NCBI GenBank assembly: GCA_964017185.1
Contig: OZ024877.1
Span: 8,578,701 to 8,642,700, forward strand
From: Rugalucina vietnamica
Taxonomy: Eukaryota > Mollusca > Bivalvia > Lucinida > Lucinidae
Direction of reading: 5' to 3'
Length of the DNA: 64,000 bases
The position numbers and the translations under genes were made by a program. Shown here one piece after another: positions 63,453-64,000 of this stretch. Positions within the stretch are counted from its first letter, which is position 1, and the number at the start of each line of letters is the position of its first letter. The notes under the pieces were generated by a model. It did no database searches. It was not told the DNA's origin and was given only the letters and a program-made list of their open reading frames with translations.

Positions 63453-63655
63453 TAGATGCTCAATGTTCCAATGAACAATTTTTTAGTCATGTTGGGACGA
63501 AGCTATCACTTTCTTGGTAGTGTACCAATAATTTGGCGGAGCCGAAAGTGTTTTTGCTCAATAAAGACGTACTAAACGGCATTCTTGGAGGTTCGAACCA
63601 TTGATTTCTAGCTCAGGAGTCCGACACCATACCACTGAGCCACCGCCCTCACCTT
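63453..63655 (-). mobile_element. tRNA-derived SINE in the macrosatellite, copy 2
   Basis: Essentially the same sequence as 62555-62757. It was copied as part of the macrosatellite unit, not by a new insertion, since its flanks are also the same. Confidence 0.7.
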
Positions 63656-64000
63656 AACAACAGCAGCAACAACTACATGTATAACAACTACTGTATTACA
63701 TTTTACAGTTAAACTTCTATGTTTTTTCACACTTCTGTAAAATTTTCACTTCTACGTTTTATTGTACTTCTGACTTTTTTTGCACTTCTATGTTTTATCG
63801 TACTTCTATGTTTTGTCACACTTCTGTAAAATTTTCACTTCTACGTTTTATTGTACTTCTGACTTTTTTGCACTTCTAGATTTTATCGTACTTCTATGTT
63901 TTGTCACACTTCTGTAAAATTTTCTTCTGGAAATCTACGGCGGGAAATAATGGCGGGAAATTTGTAAGCAGCACAACTCTTAATGCTAAATGAAAAGTAC

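Larger units (their letters stand above)
62000..64000. repeat. ~0.8-0.9-kb macrosatellite, running off the window
   Basis: 'taatgctaaatgaaaagtac' falls at 62294, 63186 and 63981. Each unit has (i) an array of ~17-bp CACTTCTACGTTTTATTGTA-type sub-repeats, (ii) 'ctacggcgggaaataatggc', (iii) (ACT)n, (ACA)n and (AAT)n microsatellites, (iv) a tRNA-like SINE in reverse. Units 1 and 2 are nearly identical outside the microsatellites, so the duplication is recent. Poly-Leu/Thr frames over the microsatellites are not genes. Confidence 0.9.

Noticed and set aside
62297..63474. Poly-Thr and poly-Leu proteins
   Set aside because: Direct translation of (ACT)n, (ACA)n and (AAT)n microsatellites in a macrosatellite.
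1..64000. Intact transposase, reverse transcriptase, viral or toxin gene
   Set aside because: No open frame of suitable length or motif was found on either strand; all mobile elements here look non-autonomous.

Overview
The window is animal nuclear DNA. It has intron-split genes with GT-AG borders, AT-rich non-coding DNA, tRNA-derived SINEs, DNA transposons and many tandem repeats. Repeat types such as Helentron-like elements with ~155-bp inner repeats and tips reading AGCTCACCTGAG, and SINE tails reading TTGACTGGGACGTTAA, point to a marine bivalve mollusc. That assignment is inference; no species is claimed. No prokaryotic gene, CRISPR array or intact transposase or reverse transcriptase was seen.

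Three protein genes are supported. (1) 743-873, plus strand: the last coding exon of a gene that starts outside the window, with an ankyrin-repeat-like C-terminus. (2) 20791-46168, minus strand: a complete NEK11 kinase gene. Its 13 coding exons join in one frame to 662 residues, close to human NEK11 (645). (3) 53552-59294, minus strand: a four-exon, 277-residue theta-like glutathione S-transferase. Two residues that usually contact glutathione are replaced.

The rest is mostly repeats. 1-18 kb holds tandem-repeat elements (1112-4602, 10464-12126, 14569-16072), a 3.8-kb inverted-repeat element (6591-10403), several hairpin MITEs and SINEs. 18-20.8 kb is nearly repeat-free apart from SINE pieces. 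Almost every NEK11 intron carries a mobile element. Intron 5 (13.4 kb) is about 95% one nested composite: an outer 12.7-kb foldback (29658-42398), within it a 5.2-kb hAT-type element (32215-37450, 8-bp target duplication), within that a 4.05-kb inverted-repeat element made of 21-bp palindromic units (32626-36676), and within that a SINE and a hairpin MITE. 46.7-47.7 kb and 49.2-50.7 kb are minisatellites. GST intron 3 holds a ~155-bp satellite element. 62-64 kb is a ~0.9-kb macrosatellite that runs off the end.

The most interesting signals are in the repeats: arrays of perfect AGGTCA-NNN-TGACCT nuclear-receptor palindromes at 128-bp spacing in NEK11 intron 5; AGGTCA half-sites recurring in otherwise different element families; a ~235-bp MITE in about 18 copies with 4-bp A/T target duplications and a palindromic core that changes in matched pairs; and the four-level nest itself.
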